From: Aquarana catesbeiana
Lineage: Eukaryota > Chordata > Amphibia > Anura > Ranidae
Direction of reading: 5' to 3'
Assembly (NCBI RefSeq): GCF_042186555.1
Contig: NC_133325.1
Location: 89,680,982-89,744,981 of the forward strand
DNA: 64,000 nt
Each line of letters begins with the position of its first letter. The first letter of the stretch is position 1. The translations under genes and the position numbers were made by a program. The notes below the pieces were generated by a model, which worked only from the letters and a program-made list of their open reading frames with translations, did not search any database and was not told where the DNA came from. Below are positions 23,546 to 34,495 of this stretch, one piece after another.

Positions 23546-24247
23546 GGGCTGATCCTGGGTATTTAAGGAGGCCTTCCCCCTTCCAATCCAGGTTGGAGAT
23601 TGGGTGGGACTCCCCAGAACACCCCAGGCAGCTCCAACCCACCTCTCCTCCTTCCTTTCCAGAAAACATTAGAACATTCTGAAAAGAAGTGGGAGGTCTT
23701 GGTGATGCTGCCTGCGAGTCATGAAGCTCTGCTCTAAGTCACTCCCAACCCAGATCAAAACACACCCAGGCTTGGCACCCGGAGTGAGTAACCTCTACTT
23801 ATCCACCCCCCCAACGCCTATAAGAGAGGAGCAGCCAGGTGCAATACCCAGTTAGTCTTCTGAAGGTACAGTCTACAGCTAACCTTCACGCCTGCTTAGG
23901 GAAATCCTGAGTTTGGAGTCAGGTGCCGGAGTGCAAGTGCTGTGACCAGTGCTTGAGTTGCTTTTCACCTTCTGTCTGTACAGTTTCCCCTGGGAATACA
24001 GTCCAGAGTTCTTTTCTGAGAAGTCAGAATCAGTTGCAGTTTGTCCTCAAAGTTCTACTTAACTCAGTTCTGGGCATCCCATACCACCCTAACCCCATCC
24101 AAATTAGTTCCCCCTAATAAACAAACAAAACAAAAGCCCTTGGACTGGTTTTCTGACTACCATGTGCCTGCTGAAAATGTTTGTTGCCTGGCTGTGTAGA
24201 CAAAGGGGGACCCAAAATCCAGCGGCCCCTAAGGGGGTAGCGCTACA
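23546..24247 (+). mobile_element. LTR remnant, 5' end lost
   Basis: The right end ...GGGGGTAGCGCTACA and the AATAAA signal near 24115 match the 3' part of the solo LTR at 44300-45381 in the same orientation. A TATA-like CCTATAAGAGAGG is at about 23830. The left part (about 23546-23740) matches the other LTR only when reversed, so one of the two carries an inversion. The SINE borders it on the left. Confidence 0.65.
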
Positions 24248-24564
24248 ATCTTATTATTCTGAAACTATCTGATTGAGCCCCATGTGGTTTTATTTAAGTA
24301 GTTATCTCTGGTTGCTTCTTGTAAGTATATTGGCTTCTCTCTGGCTGACTTTCAAGTATCCTGGCTTATTTCTAGCAACTATTATGGTTTCCAGTCAAAT
24401 TATATTGCTGACTGTGTGCTGATTAACACCTGAAGAACTTGTATCTCCAAAGCATTGTTATATTCAGTTTGAAGTGTCTATTTAGTTTAACATTGTAAAT
24501 TATTCTTTCCTCAATCAGATCAGTTGCAAAGCTTCTTCTACAGTGTTTTCCTATTTATCTAAGG
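24248..24564. other. Non-coding stretch
   Basis: Nothing recognised. Confidence 0.4.
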
Positions 24565-24775
24565 CCTCGTATACACTAGTGCGATTTCTGATACGACTTG
24601 ATTCGCACAAAATTGCACGACTATGGAAATAATATTGTTTTCAATGGTGGCTTGCAAAAGCAATGCAATGCAACTGCGATGTGAGTTTGGGAAAGGGTCC
24701 TGTGCTACTTTTTGCAATGCAGTGCAATTTTGTGGCCAGTAGAGGTTAATGGAAAGGAATCAAAAATCTAAGTAC
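24565..24775. mobile_element. Partial MITE
   Basis: GGCCTCGTATACACTAGTGC opens a stretch with repeated TTTTGCAATGCAGTGCAATT-type words, similar to the outer parts of frog MITEs with TACACAC ends. No right terminus was found. Confidence 0.35.
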
Positions 24776-25989
24776 CGGTATATGTTCTTTTTATGTAATT
24801 TTGGTGTGAACAGAGATCTGTTAAAAATAACTCCTATTATTCCTTTTATTTGATCTCTGTGCCATGGGTTCCTAAACCTTTAAATCCGAGGACACAACTT
24901 ACATTATTTTATACTGTGCTAGGACTCAAAAAGAAATATATTACAAAAATATGAGCAAATTCAAAGAAGACAAATAACAATGGCTTTATATCAAACCGTG
25001 GAAGCTCTTCCCCATTTCTGTAAGCTTTAATGAAGCAGAGAGAAATAAATTCTTCATTATATTTGCTTTTTGACATTTTCAACTAGTAGTGGGGTCTCTT
25101 CACCTCACCTTGTCAGTATAATTTCCTCCGCCTACTGCCTTGCACATGCTCTAGTTATACTCTATACGTATCTGTGCTGTCATTTTCAATTTTTTCACAG
25201 GTTTTCAGAGGGCTGGTAGTGTCATGGACTGGGATTTTAACGCTTTTATCCAAGAGAAATGAACAATCACTGTTATATATTAACTGCATTGTTTATAGAC
25301 TAGGTCTCAGATCATGGTGATTTATGATTTGATTTCAAACAGGTTTGTTATATCCCTCGTGACTGATTTTGAGCGTGAACAAATTAGGCTACGTTTACTA
25401 CACAGTCATGTGTAGACCCAACACAAACATGTCTATGACACAATTTGGGCCCCAACTCGTAATTTAGCAAACAATTTTCTATGTCAGTCTTTTTAAACCA
25501 AGAAGCCATGGTACCTTGTGGTGCCTTCTGGGTTCTACAGAGGTCTCTTGGCAAAATGCCTAAAAATTTATTCAAATTGCACAGAAATTGTCAATAAGTT
25601 GGCAAGTAGATCAAGACTGCCTTTTTTTTGTTACCCAAAGCCACAGGTTTTTATTGTGCAGCAATACAACCTTTGGCACCATGCAAGCCAGCTGCTGGCA
25701 TTCTAGCAACTGATGATGTCATAGGTTGATAAGGAGGACATCGGGCGCCTGAGGACGTCCTTGTTTGCCCCTCTCTGTCAGTACTGGGGTCACGTTAGCG
25801 GAATTAGGAGAAGAGAAACGCTGGAATACCAGTTTGAAAAGGTATATTTGCATTGTAAAAATAAATCACCTCTAATATTCGATGTCCCACATGTGTCAAT
25901 GCTACTGCATTATATAAACTTATTAGTTTAGTGTTTTACAATTTACAAGGGTGCCTCAAGAAAACAATATTTCAAAGACACGGTACCTA
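24776..25989. other. Non-coding stretch
   Basis: AT-rich; a short string near 25490-25560 (CCTTCTGGGTTCTACAGAGG) resembles the interior of the hAT MITE at 8238-8512. No gene was recognised. Confidence 0.4.
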
Positions 25990-26900
25990 AGAAATGTACT
26001 TCAAGCGGCTTTATCACGTACCTGGTGACAGCTTGAATGTTGTCGAGACCTCTCTTGCACCTCCTGCCAACACTCCTGAAGGTGAAGACAGAGGGCATGA
26101 GTGCTGGAGGAGCTGGCTGGAGACGTCCACTCTTAGGTGGATGAAGCTGGGGGTTGCTGTCTGAAGAACAGGATACTGAAGCAGCTTGGCACCAGAGCAA
26201 GAGATGGTAGCAGAGCCAATATGCAGGCAGCAACCAGTGGCAGCCAGGTAACAAGGGACTGAGTCAGGAGGCAGAGCAAGTCCAGGAAGCAGGCCAAGGT
26301 TGGTAACAGCCCGGCAGTGCAGTAGAGAATCAGCAGACAAAGACGAGTCCAAGAAACAGGCTGAGGTCAGGGCGATCAGGTAAACAAGGTTAATGCAGGA
26401 GCATAGGCAAAGTCCAGGAGAAAGTCGGTGTTCTGTCAAAATAGCCAACTTGTCTAAATCTCCAGTTACGTCACTTCCGGTGACTCTCCAACAGCAGATT
26501 TCAATGAGTTGATTCTACTGCCCATGAGCGCACGTGCACCTGACAGAATAACAAAACCCTGTTGGATTCCATACGCAAGATGCGCACCAAACCTTCCGAC
26601 AGCTGCCAGTGCGCATGCGCAAGGTATGTCACACGTGCGCGCTTGGGCAGTAGAGTCAGTTTGCCAAAATCTCAACGACTTGGCTATTTCGACAGAACAA
26701 TGGGTCATACACAGATAAGCAGATGCAATGGATCAGGTCACAGGAATACAGGTACAACCTGAAGACCATTCAGCAACTACTCATGGTGACAGGCCAGTTT
26801 AAATAGGCAACTGGGCTCTAAGTACGCACACAAATTTGTATGTGCATGTGCGCGTGTACCTGTGCGAGTGCGCGCACGAATGCAAGCACGATGAACTGGA
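25990..26900. repeat. Dispersed repeat A, copy 2
   Basis: CAGG/CAAG-rich sequence (about 26040-26440) and a TTTAAATAGGCAACTGGGC motif near 26801 parallel 1180-1640. Between them is a stretch rich in GCGC and ACGTGC (26520-26640). Alternating GTGTGCGCG-like sequence lies at 26830-26880. Origin uncertain; possibly LTR-related. Confidence 0.35.
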
Positions 26901-27367
26901 ACAGTACATCTATTGCCTCTTTGCCTAGAAGTATTAGCATGTGAGTAATGCGCACACACGAGAATGAGCATAAGCCCGCACTGGTTTTCTGGTGCTGGGA
27001 ATCTGGTTTACTTTACAGGCTTCCATACACTGGAGAACTCGGCTTGAGTGCATTGCTGTGCTCTGCCTCATTTTTACTTTATGTAAAATTTCAGGAATTT
27101 CGTAGAGATTTTTCCTGCGTATCTTAGCTTTGAATCGCATTGTTTTTTATACTTCTGATCTAATTTGTATTATAAAATCAAACACCACATCAATTGTACT
27201 AATGGTACTGAATGAATAGCAGCAGTAGACCTGCTCAGGTCATCATTGTCAGATGAATGGAGAACAGGCCAGTCTGTGAAACTGCAGCTTTTACTCACTT
27301 ACATCTATTCAGCTGACTAATACCAACTTTTGAGCTATAAAGCTGCCTTAGAATATAACTCAAGTAG
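26901..27367. other. Non-coding stretch
   Basis: Nothing recognised. Confidence 0.4.
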
Positions 27368-27368
27368 G

Positions 27369-27458
<90 letters not shown>

Positions 27459-27459
27459 C
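27368..27459. repeat. (GATA)n microsatellite
   Basis: About 22 uninterrupted GATA units. Likely polymorphic in length. Confidence 0.98.
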
Positions 27460-28950
27460 CATAAATATCCTGGCAAAGTCGTATGTGCTTATTCATGAAA
27501 ATACACACATATACTCAAGATACAGAAATGTTGCCTCTAGCTGGTGACCACAGTTAACCTCTCACATGCCGTTTCCTGAGGTGGCTCGGGGGTATTTATG
27601 CCAGGAGCAGAGCCATTCTCATTACCAGCCTAGGACATATTCATTTCAATGCTCTAATGAGCACCAGTTTCTCTGTGGAGAAATTGGGCCTGGGGGATGC
27701 CTTTTACTTACCAGGATTTAAGGCTTTGAGTTTCTAATCTGGTCACTGAGAAAGTAGAATAATCTTCCAGTGCCGCTTCCTTCTAAGAAGCAGTGTTTTT
27801 CTATAGAGAGACTGGCATTTTAAAGTATTTTAATTACCATACAAATAGGCAAAGGATATAAATGTTATCATTTTAAATGTTGGTGCTGCTGCTGCCGATG
27901 CAAGAAGAATGAAAAGTGATCTTTTGTTGTGATCCTTTCAGACTGCCTACATTATGGTTCCTCCAAGCAAGAGTGACCTGGCCCTTGTCCAATGCAAAAT
28001 TATGACTTTAGGGAGGAAAGGTCTCCACAGATAAGTCATTTAACAATATCCACATAGTATTAATAACACGTTTGCCATATCACACCCATTTTTCCCTGAG
28101 TATACTAGCTGCCCTTTGAGATAAGGGATTTGTTCTAAGACTGGCCAACAATGAGCTAAGCAACCGATCAGCCAGTCATTTAAAAAAGCTTGTGCACCAT
28201 TTTTAATCCCCGGACTTTGACAAACACCTTCTGGAGCCCTAGTTAGACCACGATAACGTCAGACTGACTTAGTGGTGTTATGATAATCAATGCGACCCCC
28301 CAACCACTCTTCTCCCCACTTTCCCTTTCTCTAGTCTCTCTCTGCCTCTCCTTTTCTCTCCTCCTTTCTTATTCTCTCTTTTCTAACTACCACCTCACCT
28401 ACAGATACAACACTGGTAATATATCCTATAGATTACACAACGTCTACTAGGTTTTGATCTTTTACATGTTTGCGGATTTATCTTTCATGTAAACTTATTG
28501 GTATATTGTTCCCGTTCTATCTTTACTTACATAATGTGATAAACTCAATGCGTCCGCACGTATTACCTTAATGCTTATCTTCTGTATCTTTTGTTATGAC
28601 AACGTCCTTGCTGTCCATGTTAACAATTAGACGCACGAAAAGAAATTGTGTAACTACCATTGTTTTTTTTTTATCACACAAATATTACCTTTTGAACTTT
28701 ATGTCTTCTTTTCAATGAAAAACTTTGAACAGAAAAAAGCTTGTGCACCATATTCTTTGATTCAGTGGCCTAGCCACTGACCCTACCTGTGCTCACCTGG
28801 TGGGCTCTGATTCTATAATGTGTTTGATTAAAGTGAAAAATTAGAAAAAAAAAACTATTTAATAATTTTCTGATATCCTGAAAAACCTGGAAGTTGATTG
28901 GTTTCTGTGCAGAGCTACACCCAATTTTAGTAAATCAACCTTGGCGATAC
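27460..28950. other. Non-coding stretch
   Basis: A pyrimidine-rich patch lies at about 28300-28390. A half copy of the GATTTACTAAAG foldback family ends at TTTTAGTAAATCAACC near 28927-28942. No gene was recognised. Confidence 0.4.
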
Positions 28951-29843
28951 ACCAAGGATATTGTGTATCGCCAGGTTCCAAGGTAAGGAAGAAGAGACAC
29001 AGTTAAAACGGAGTTCCGCTTAAAAAAAAAATTAAAAGTCAATAGCTACAAATACTGTAGCTGCTGACTTATAATAATCGAACACTTACCTGTCCCAGGG
29101 TCCAGCGATGCAGGGGAACGAAGCCGCGCTCATCTCCCCCTCCTCTGTGCAGCGCCGGCATTGTCACTGTGGCCGCCCGGCTGTGGCTGCACATCCGGGC
29201 ACGCACTGCGCATGCGGGATACTCTGTGACATGTCCCAGATGATTGCCGAGAGGGAGGGGGGAGAGGCGATCTCCCTTCCGGTGCTGCAGGTGCACCAGG
29301 AGGAAGTGGGAGCTGCAACCCTCTAAAAAGAGGGTTGCTGCTCCCCACCCAAAAAAATAACATGCCAATTTTGGCATGTCAGGAGGCCACCTTCCCTTAA
29401 AGTGGAAGTTCCATTTTTGGGTAGAACTCCGCTTTAAGTGAAGGCAGATTCCCCCAACGCAAAAAGAGGGAGATCAAGCCTAAAGAAGCCAAGTTGTTAG
29501 GGTAGGACAAAGCATTCCATCATGTCTAGGAGAAAACAGATTATTCCCATGGAGTCACTAATCACAAAGCTCACATGTTTTCTGTACAACAGAGTGGTGA
29601 GGAGTATCCTATCACATGGGGGACCTGTGGCTCCACACCCCTCTGTTGCACAGAAAAATGTTCGCTTTGTGAATGGCGATCCCATAGACAGGTTCTGTCT
29701 TCTCCTTGCCTTGATGGAACGCTTTGGCCTACCCTAACAACTGAACTTCTTTAGACTTAATCTCACTCTTTTTCAACCTTTCCTTAATTGTATCTCTTCT
29801 TCCTTACCATAGAACCTGGCAATACACCATAACCTTTGAGTTC
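28951..29843. mobile_element. Large foldback element (long inverted repeat)
   Basis: Left-arm words GGTAAGGAAGAAGAGACACA, AAAGAAGCCAAGTTGTTAGG and GACAAAGCATTCCATCA recur as reverse complements in the right arm (29640-29843) in mirror order, separated by a short loop near 29615. The left arm is longer only because a TTAA MITE is inserted in it (29007-29433). Overlapping open frames of similar length on both strands around 29497-29737 result from the palindrome and are not genes. Confidence 0.8.
29007..29433. mobile_element. TTAA MITE in the left arm of the foldback element
   Basis: Flanked by TTAA at 29003-29006 and 29434-29437. The ends are AACGGAGTTCCGC and, on the other strand, AGCGGAGTTCTACC. 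The right arm of the host foldback carries the uninterrupted site (ATACAATTAAGGAAAGG on the minus strand near 29780), proving the insertion. A GC-rich core with CpGs lies at 29130-29290. Confidence 0.85.
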
Positions 29844-30279
29844 ATATATTGTATTATGTAATTATCCTCTGCCCTGAAGAAGCTTTCTGTGAAACACGTT
29901 GGGACACATCCCTTGATACATATTTATCTCTTGCTTGGGTAATTCACTGTCTTCTTTATTGTATATGATGAGTTTTAATATATGACTACAATATATACTT
30001 TGTTATTTATGAGGTTGAATAGCGGGAGTTTTTTTAAGCGGCAATTCTATGAATTATGTATACTTCAATAGTGAACATCTTAGGAGTTTTATGCGCTATG
30101 CGCCAATCATGTTTTTTGAGTGTATATAATAAACGTTTTTATACAAAAATTGTTGTCTCTGGGGAAGTTTTTGCACCTTTAAAAGCCCCAATTTTCCTTC
30201 TTCTGTTTTTCTCACTATAGTAAAAAGGGATGTGGTGCATGGAGAATGTCAACCAACACCATATATTATATACATATAC
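29844..30279. other. Non-coding stretch
   Basis: It contains CCTGAAGAAGCTTTCTGTGA followed by AACACGTTGGGACAC near 29873-29908, a decayed form of a GAAACGCG-bearing frog repeat. Otherwise unremarkable. Confidence 0.4.
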
Positions 30280-31110
30280 TTTAATGGCAAGGTATAACTT
30301 AGGGCAAAACTTTTTTTTTGTTTTAGATGGGGGAATTAGGACACCTGTCAGGTTTTTATTGCTATCTGTGTCCTTGTTAGAGTATTTGTCCTGGTGACTG
30401 TTACCACTGAAAAAGAAGAAAAATCACTAACATTGAATGGGCACCAGAACAGAAATAGAGGAAAAAACATCTAAAAGGGACACTAGTTCTGATGACCCTG
30501 TGGACTACCAAGAATTTGCTTGACTCTGGAAGCATTTTCTCCCACTTCCTTTTGTGGCTACAGTATGTGACAGGAAGTAAAGGGAAATCTCCCTGGCAAA
30601 AAAAAGCCCAGCAAGGGTTATAAGTCTCCCTTATGCCCTGTACACACGATCGGACTTTCCGACGGAAAATGTGCAATCGGAGCTTGTTGTCGGAAATTCC
30701 GACCATGTGTAGGCTCCATCGGACTTTTTCCATCGGAATTTCTGACACACAAAGTTTGAGAGCTGGATCTAAAATTTTCCAACAGCAAAATCCATTGTCG
30801 GAAATTCCGATCGTGTGTTCACAATTCAGGTGCACAAAGTGCCACGTATGCTCGGAACCAAGCAGAAGAGCAGCACTGGCTATTGAACTTAATTTTTCTC
30901 AGCTCGTCGTACGTGTTGTACGTCACCGCGTTCTTGATGTTCAGAATTTCCGACCAACTTTGTGTGACCGTGTGTATGCAAGACAACTTTGAGCCAACAT
31001 CCGTCGGAAAAAATCCGATGGATTTTGTTGTCGGAATGTCCGATCGTGTGTACAGGGCATAACTGTATCCAACACAAAAAAAAAAGGTTTTGCCTTCAGT
31101 TTCTTTGGAG
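30280..31110. mobile_element. TTAA-type element split by a MITE
   Basis: Left sequence (TTAGGGCAAAACTTTTTTTT) and right sequence (AAAGGTTTTGCCTTCAG) match the two ends of the short element at 31648-31837, which also has the sequence between them in short form. The 30634-31059 MITE is inserted in the middle. Boundaries are approximate. Confidence 0.5.
30634..31059. mobile_element. TA-MITE with perfect terminal inverted repeats
   Basis: The left end TGCCCTGTACACACGATCGG is an exact inverted copy of the right end, and TA flanks both (30632-30633, 31060-31061). The interior has many GGAAATTCCGA words in both orientations. The perfect termini suggest a fairly recent insertion. The same family is at 55835-56247. 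Confidence 0.85.
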
Positions 31111-31643
31111 TAGGGGAGTAGTGGGGTTAAAGAAATGTATGAGTGTATCTAGATATGGAGTTTAGCAGTAATCACAGCTTGTAATGACCGGAGCAAGTCC
31201 CATTGTCGGTTTTATGTTCTTTTTAGTTTGGATGCATGGTGATATTTACACAAGCTCACACTGTGTTTTAGCTTTATAAAAAAATAGCAAGCGTGGCCTT
31301 ATCTCATGAATACATCCATTATCAGACAAGTTCAGAATAAATTGAGCTATGGAAATAGATATTGTGGTCAGCTGTATTGCAGCAATTTTCATAATAAACA
31401 ACAGTAATTGTAGTGCTGCTACAAAGATGGTAAGATGATGAAACAGACTATTTTTTTGAGCAATTAAAAGGCTTCTACCTCGCATGTGAACCCACATCAC
31501 AAGACAAAAAAGGAACCAACAGATAATCCAACCACACCTAAATAATAGGTAAGGGATATTAGCAAGGATTTTGATGTGGTTTAGTTGTCTCCTTATTACA
31601 GTATTTGTGATTGGCAGCCTGCATTGACAAAGAAACTAAACAC
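31111..31643. other. Non-coding stretch
   Basis: AT-rich, nothing recognised. Confidence 0.4.
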
Positions 31644-31647
31644 TTAA

Positions 31648-31837
31648 AGTAGAACAATAGGCAAAACTTTTTTATTTTCATTTTGCATAGAGCAAGGACC
31701 CCTGTCCGATTTATTTTTTTCACCATCTGTGTCCCATTGAGGAGATTTCCCTTCACTTCCTGTCCCATAGCTAAACAGGAAGTGGAATCCCTGCAAACTA
31801 AGGGAAAAAAAGGTTTTGTCTTTAGCTACAGTGTACT
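31648..31837. mobile_element. Short TTAA MITE
   Basis: TTAA at 31644-31647 and 31838-31841; the ends read AGTAGAACAATAGGC and, on the opposite strand, AGTACACTGTAGC. About 190 bp, no coding capacity. Confidence 0.6.
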
Positions 31838-31841
31838 TTAA

Positions 31842-32030
31842 GGTGCCATGCACAATGGGCATGTTGCGCAGTGCATTATACTCCAGTGTTTTATGTGTGG
31901 GCTCAGCCCTGTGAACATCAGCCTGTAAAACTCTATGGGAGTGTGATCGCGGCATTGGGTGTAATCTTCCCAATGGGTTGATCAACATCCATAAAATGTT
32001 TACTTTTCAAAACTTCCACTCATTTTACCT
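31842..32030. other. Short spacer
   Basis: Nothing recognised. Confidence 0.4.
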
Positions 32031-32034
32031 TTAA

Positions 32035-32972
32035 CCACTTAAGCCCCGGACCATTTGGCTGGCCAAAGACCAGAGCACATTTTGCGATTCGGCACTGCGT
32101 CGCTTTAACTGACAATTGCGCGGTCGTGCGACGTGGCTCCCAAACAAAATTGACGTCCTTTTTTTCCCAAAAATGGAGCTTTCTTTTTGTGGTATTTGAT
32201 CACCTCTGCGGTTTTTATGTTTTGCACTATAAGCAAAAATAGAGCGACAATTTTGAAAAAATGCATTATTTTTTACTTTTTGCTATAATAAATATCCCCC
32301 CAAAATATATAAAAAAACTATTTTTTTGCATTTATTGATTGGTTTGCGCAAAAGTTATAGCGTCTACAAAATAGGGGATAGATTTATGCCATTTTTATTA
32401 ATCTTTTTTTTTTTTTACTAGTAATGGTGGCGATCTGTGATTTTTATCATGACTGCGACATTATGGCGGACACATCGGACAATTTTGACACATTTTTGGG
32501 ACCATTGTCATTTTTACAGTGATCAGTGCTATAAAATTGCACTGATTACTGTAAAAATGACACTGGCATTGAAGGGGGTAACCACTAGGGGGCTAGGGAG
32601 GGATTAAGTGTGTTCTAGGGAGTGTTTCTAACTGTGGGGGGAAGGGCTGTGTGTGACACATCACTGATCATAGCTCCCGATCACAGGGAGCTATGATCAG
32701 TGACAGTGTCACTAGGCAGAATGGGGAGATGCTTGTTTAAATTAGCATCTCCCTGTTCTTCAGCTCCATGAGACGATCGCGGGTATACCCGCGGACATCG
32801 AGTCCGCGGGACCTGCTAACCTACTCACGGAGCTCGCGAAAGGGGCGCGCGCGCTGCAGGCGGTGCGCACGTGACCACACAGCGGCAAATTCAAAGGGAC
32901 GTACCTGTACGCCCATTTGCCCAGCTGTGCCACTCTGCTGATGTAAATGTACATTCGGTGGTGGGCAAGTGG
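32035..32972. mobile_element. TTAA-flanked dispersed element, full length
   Basis: TTAA at 32031-32034 and 32973-32976 flank inverted CCACTT/AAGTGG ends. The interior contains CGATTCGGCACTGCGTCGCT, GGTTTGCGCAAAAGTTATAG and a GC-rich right part with GCGCGCGCGC-like sequence, followed by a short palindrome (AGCTATGATC/GATCATAGCT near 32670-32700). I recognise it as a very abundant ranid repeat. No transposase. Confidence 0.8.
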
Positions 32973-32976
32973 TTAA

Positions 32977-33961
32977 AGGGAACCTGCCATTTGCAAAATG
33001 TAGCTCTCCCACTTATAAATTAGATCAATAGTATATAGTTGCCTAGTTGCTATTCTGATCTTGAGGCTTCATTTCTAATAATGTCCATGATAATGTAAAA
33101 ATGGGAAAGTCTGCCCTTGTCTACTCACCTGCTGATTTTCACTCACCCGGAACAAGTATTCTGCAGAGTTGGGATTTCTGACTTGCATACTTCTTTAAAC
33201 TCAGCATCCTACTCCACTGTGTAGTAGCATGACAGCCAGAAAACTAGCAAGCTCTGGAGGACAAACACAATGGCATCCCCTGCAGTCAGATTTCCCAGTC
33301 TTTTCTTAGTATTTCTGGGTAATGCTGGACTTTTTGTGTTTTGTGCTGTACATTCTTCCACTCGTAATCAAATAATTGTGAGGAGGCTGCAGATTGCTAA
33401 AAGGACAGTTTTTGGAACTAGTTTAATGCTATTTATAAATAAAATTGCGGTGGGAATTTGCTGTATTCAGAGAAAACAATACTGGACATTATAAGCAATG
33501 AGCCAGCCAGCCCTGGGTGGAGTAGGCAATGACTGGATGACCATTGATGGACATAGTATTGGTGCCATAGCAATTTTCATTTAGTGGATGAAGATATTTT
33601 TCCTATCCTTTAAATTAGAAATCAGCAATACCAACTGTCCCCATTCTCCTTGTGATGGATCACAAAATAGTGTCTGGGTCTATCCACTCCATGATATCAA
33701 CCGACAGCACAGCTCAGGCAAAAATAAATTACAGAAGCAGGATTGTAGTTTTTTTGGCAGTAAGAATAACTCTAGCAACAATGTGTTTTTTCTTTGTTAT
33801 TATGAAAGGATTGATTGATCATTTTTGGTGATAATATTAACCCATTCCCGAAAAGCATATGCAGATATGTGGTCTCAAAGAGGTGGGTCTTCTTCCATAA
33901 GGCCACATATCTGTGTACTTATGTTTTTGCACTCCCAGTATGAAGACTGAGCTGCAGTGTG
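32977..33961. other. Non-coding stretch
   Basis: Mostly unremarkable. TTAACCCATTCCCG at about 33838, then CAGATATGTGG and CCACATATCTG as inverted words (33860-33915), look like one end of another TTAA-type element. Confidence 0.4.
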
Positions 33962-34232
33962 CAGTGGTGGCTGCTGAGTTTTTTTTTTTTTGGGGGGGGG
34001 GCGACAAACAACCACCCATCCACTTGAGCTGCACCCACCCCCCCTGCCCACTGTTTGCCGGTCGGTCTGGCACTTACCCCATCATGGCGGGAGGCAGGCA
34101 GCGTGGTGCAGCAGCTCGGCTACGAGTCCTCTCCTCCATGGCGGCTTCCAGCTCCTCCCCTCCCCCTCCTAGGCATCCAATAGGATTGCCTGTCCTTTCA
34201 GCCAATCGGGGGACCCGTGTCAAAACCCGCTT
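33962..34232. mobile_element. Left part of a hAT-like element split by an L1
   Basis: It opens CAGTGGTGGCTGCTGAG, runs through a T/G-rich string and a C-rich stretch, and stops at CAAAACCCGCTT. The natural continuation CCTGATTGGCCAGG appears 7.3 kb away at 41502, after the L1. The continuity is from my memory of the family plus the near-duplicate junction bases. Confidence 0.55.
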
Positions 34233-34495
34233 ACTGGGGGGGGGGGTCGTGACCGCATGTGAACAAGGCAGGACGTGTCTTCTTGGAGCTCCGGCTATTC
34301 TCCTGAACATTACCCAGATTTCAGCCAGTTTGACCGACTTTTACCCGAATTTATATCATTACCGCACTAGCGGAGATCCCCCTGAAGCAAAAGGATGCAT
34401 CTTCGGCATCCAAAAAGCTGAAGGAACAACGGCCGCAGACACCGTTGGATCAGAGGCAGCTACGTTCCCAAAGCAGCATGGCTGCTAGCTCCCCC

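Noticed and set aside
29497..29737. Paired similar short proteins on opposite strands
   Set aside because: Explained by the palindromic foldback element; the frames are mirror images.
33913..34488. 191-codon plus-strand open frame
   Set aside because: Crosses the hAT-like fragment and the L1 5' region and carries no recognised domain; the L1 ORF1 leader reads in a different frame.
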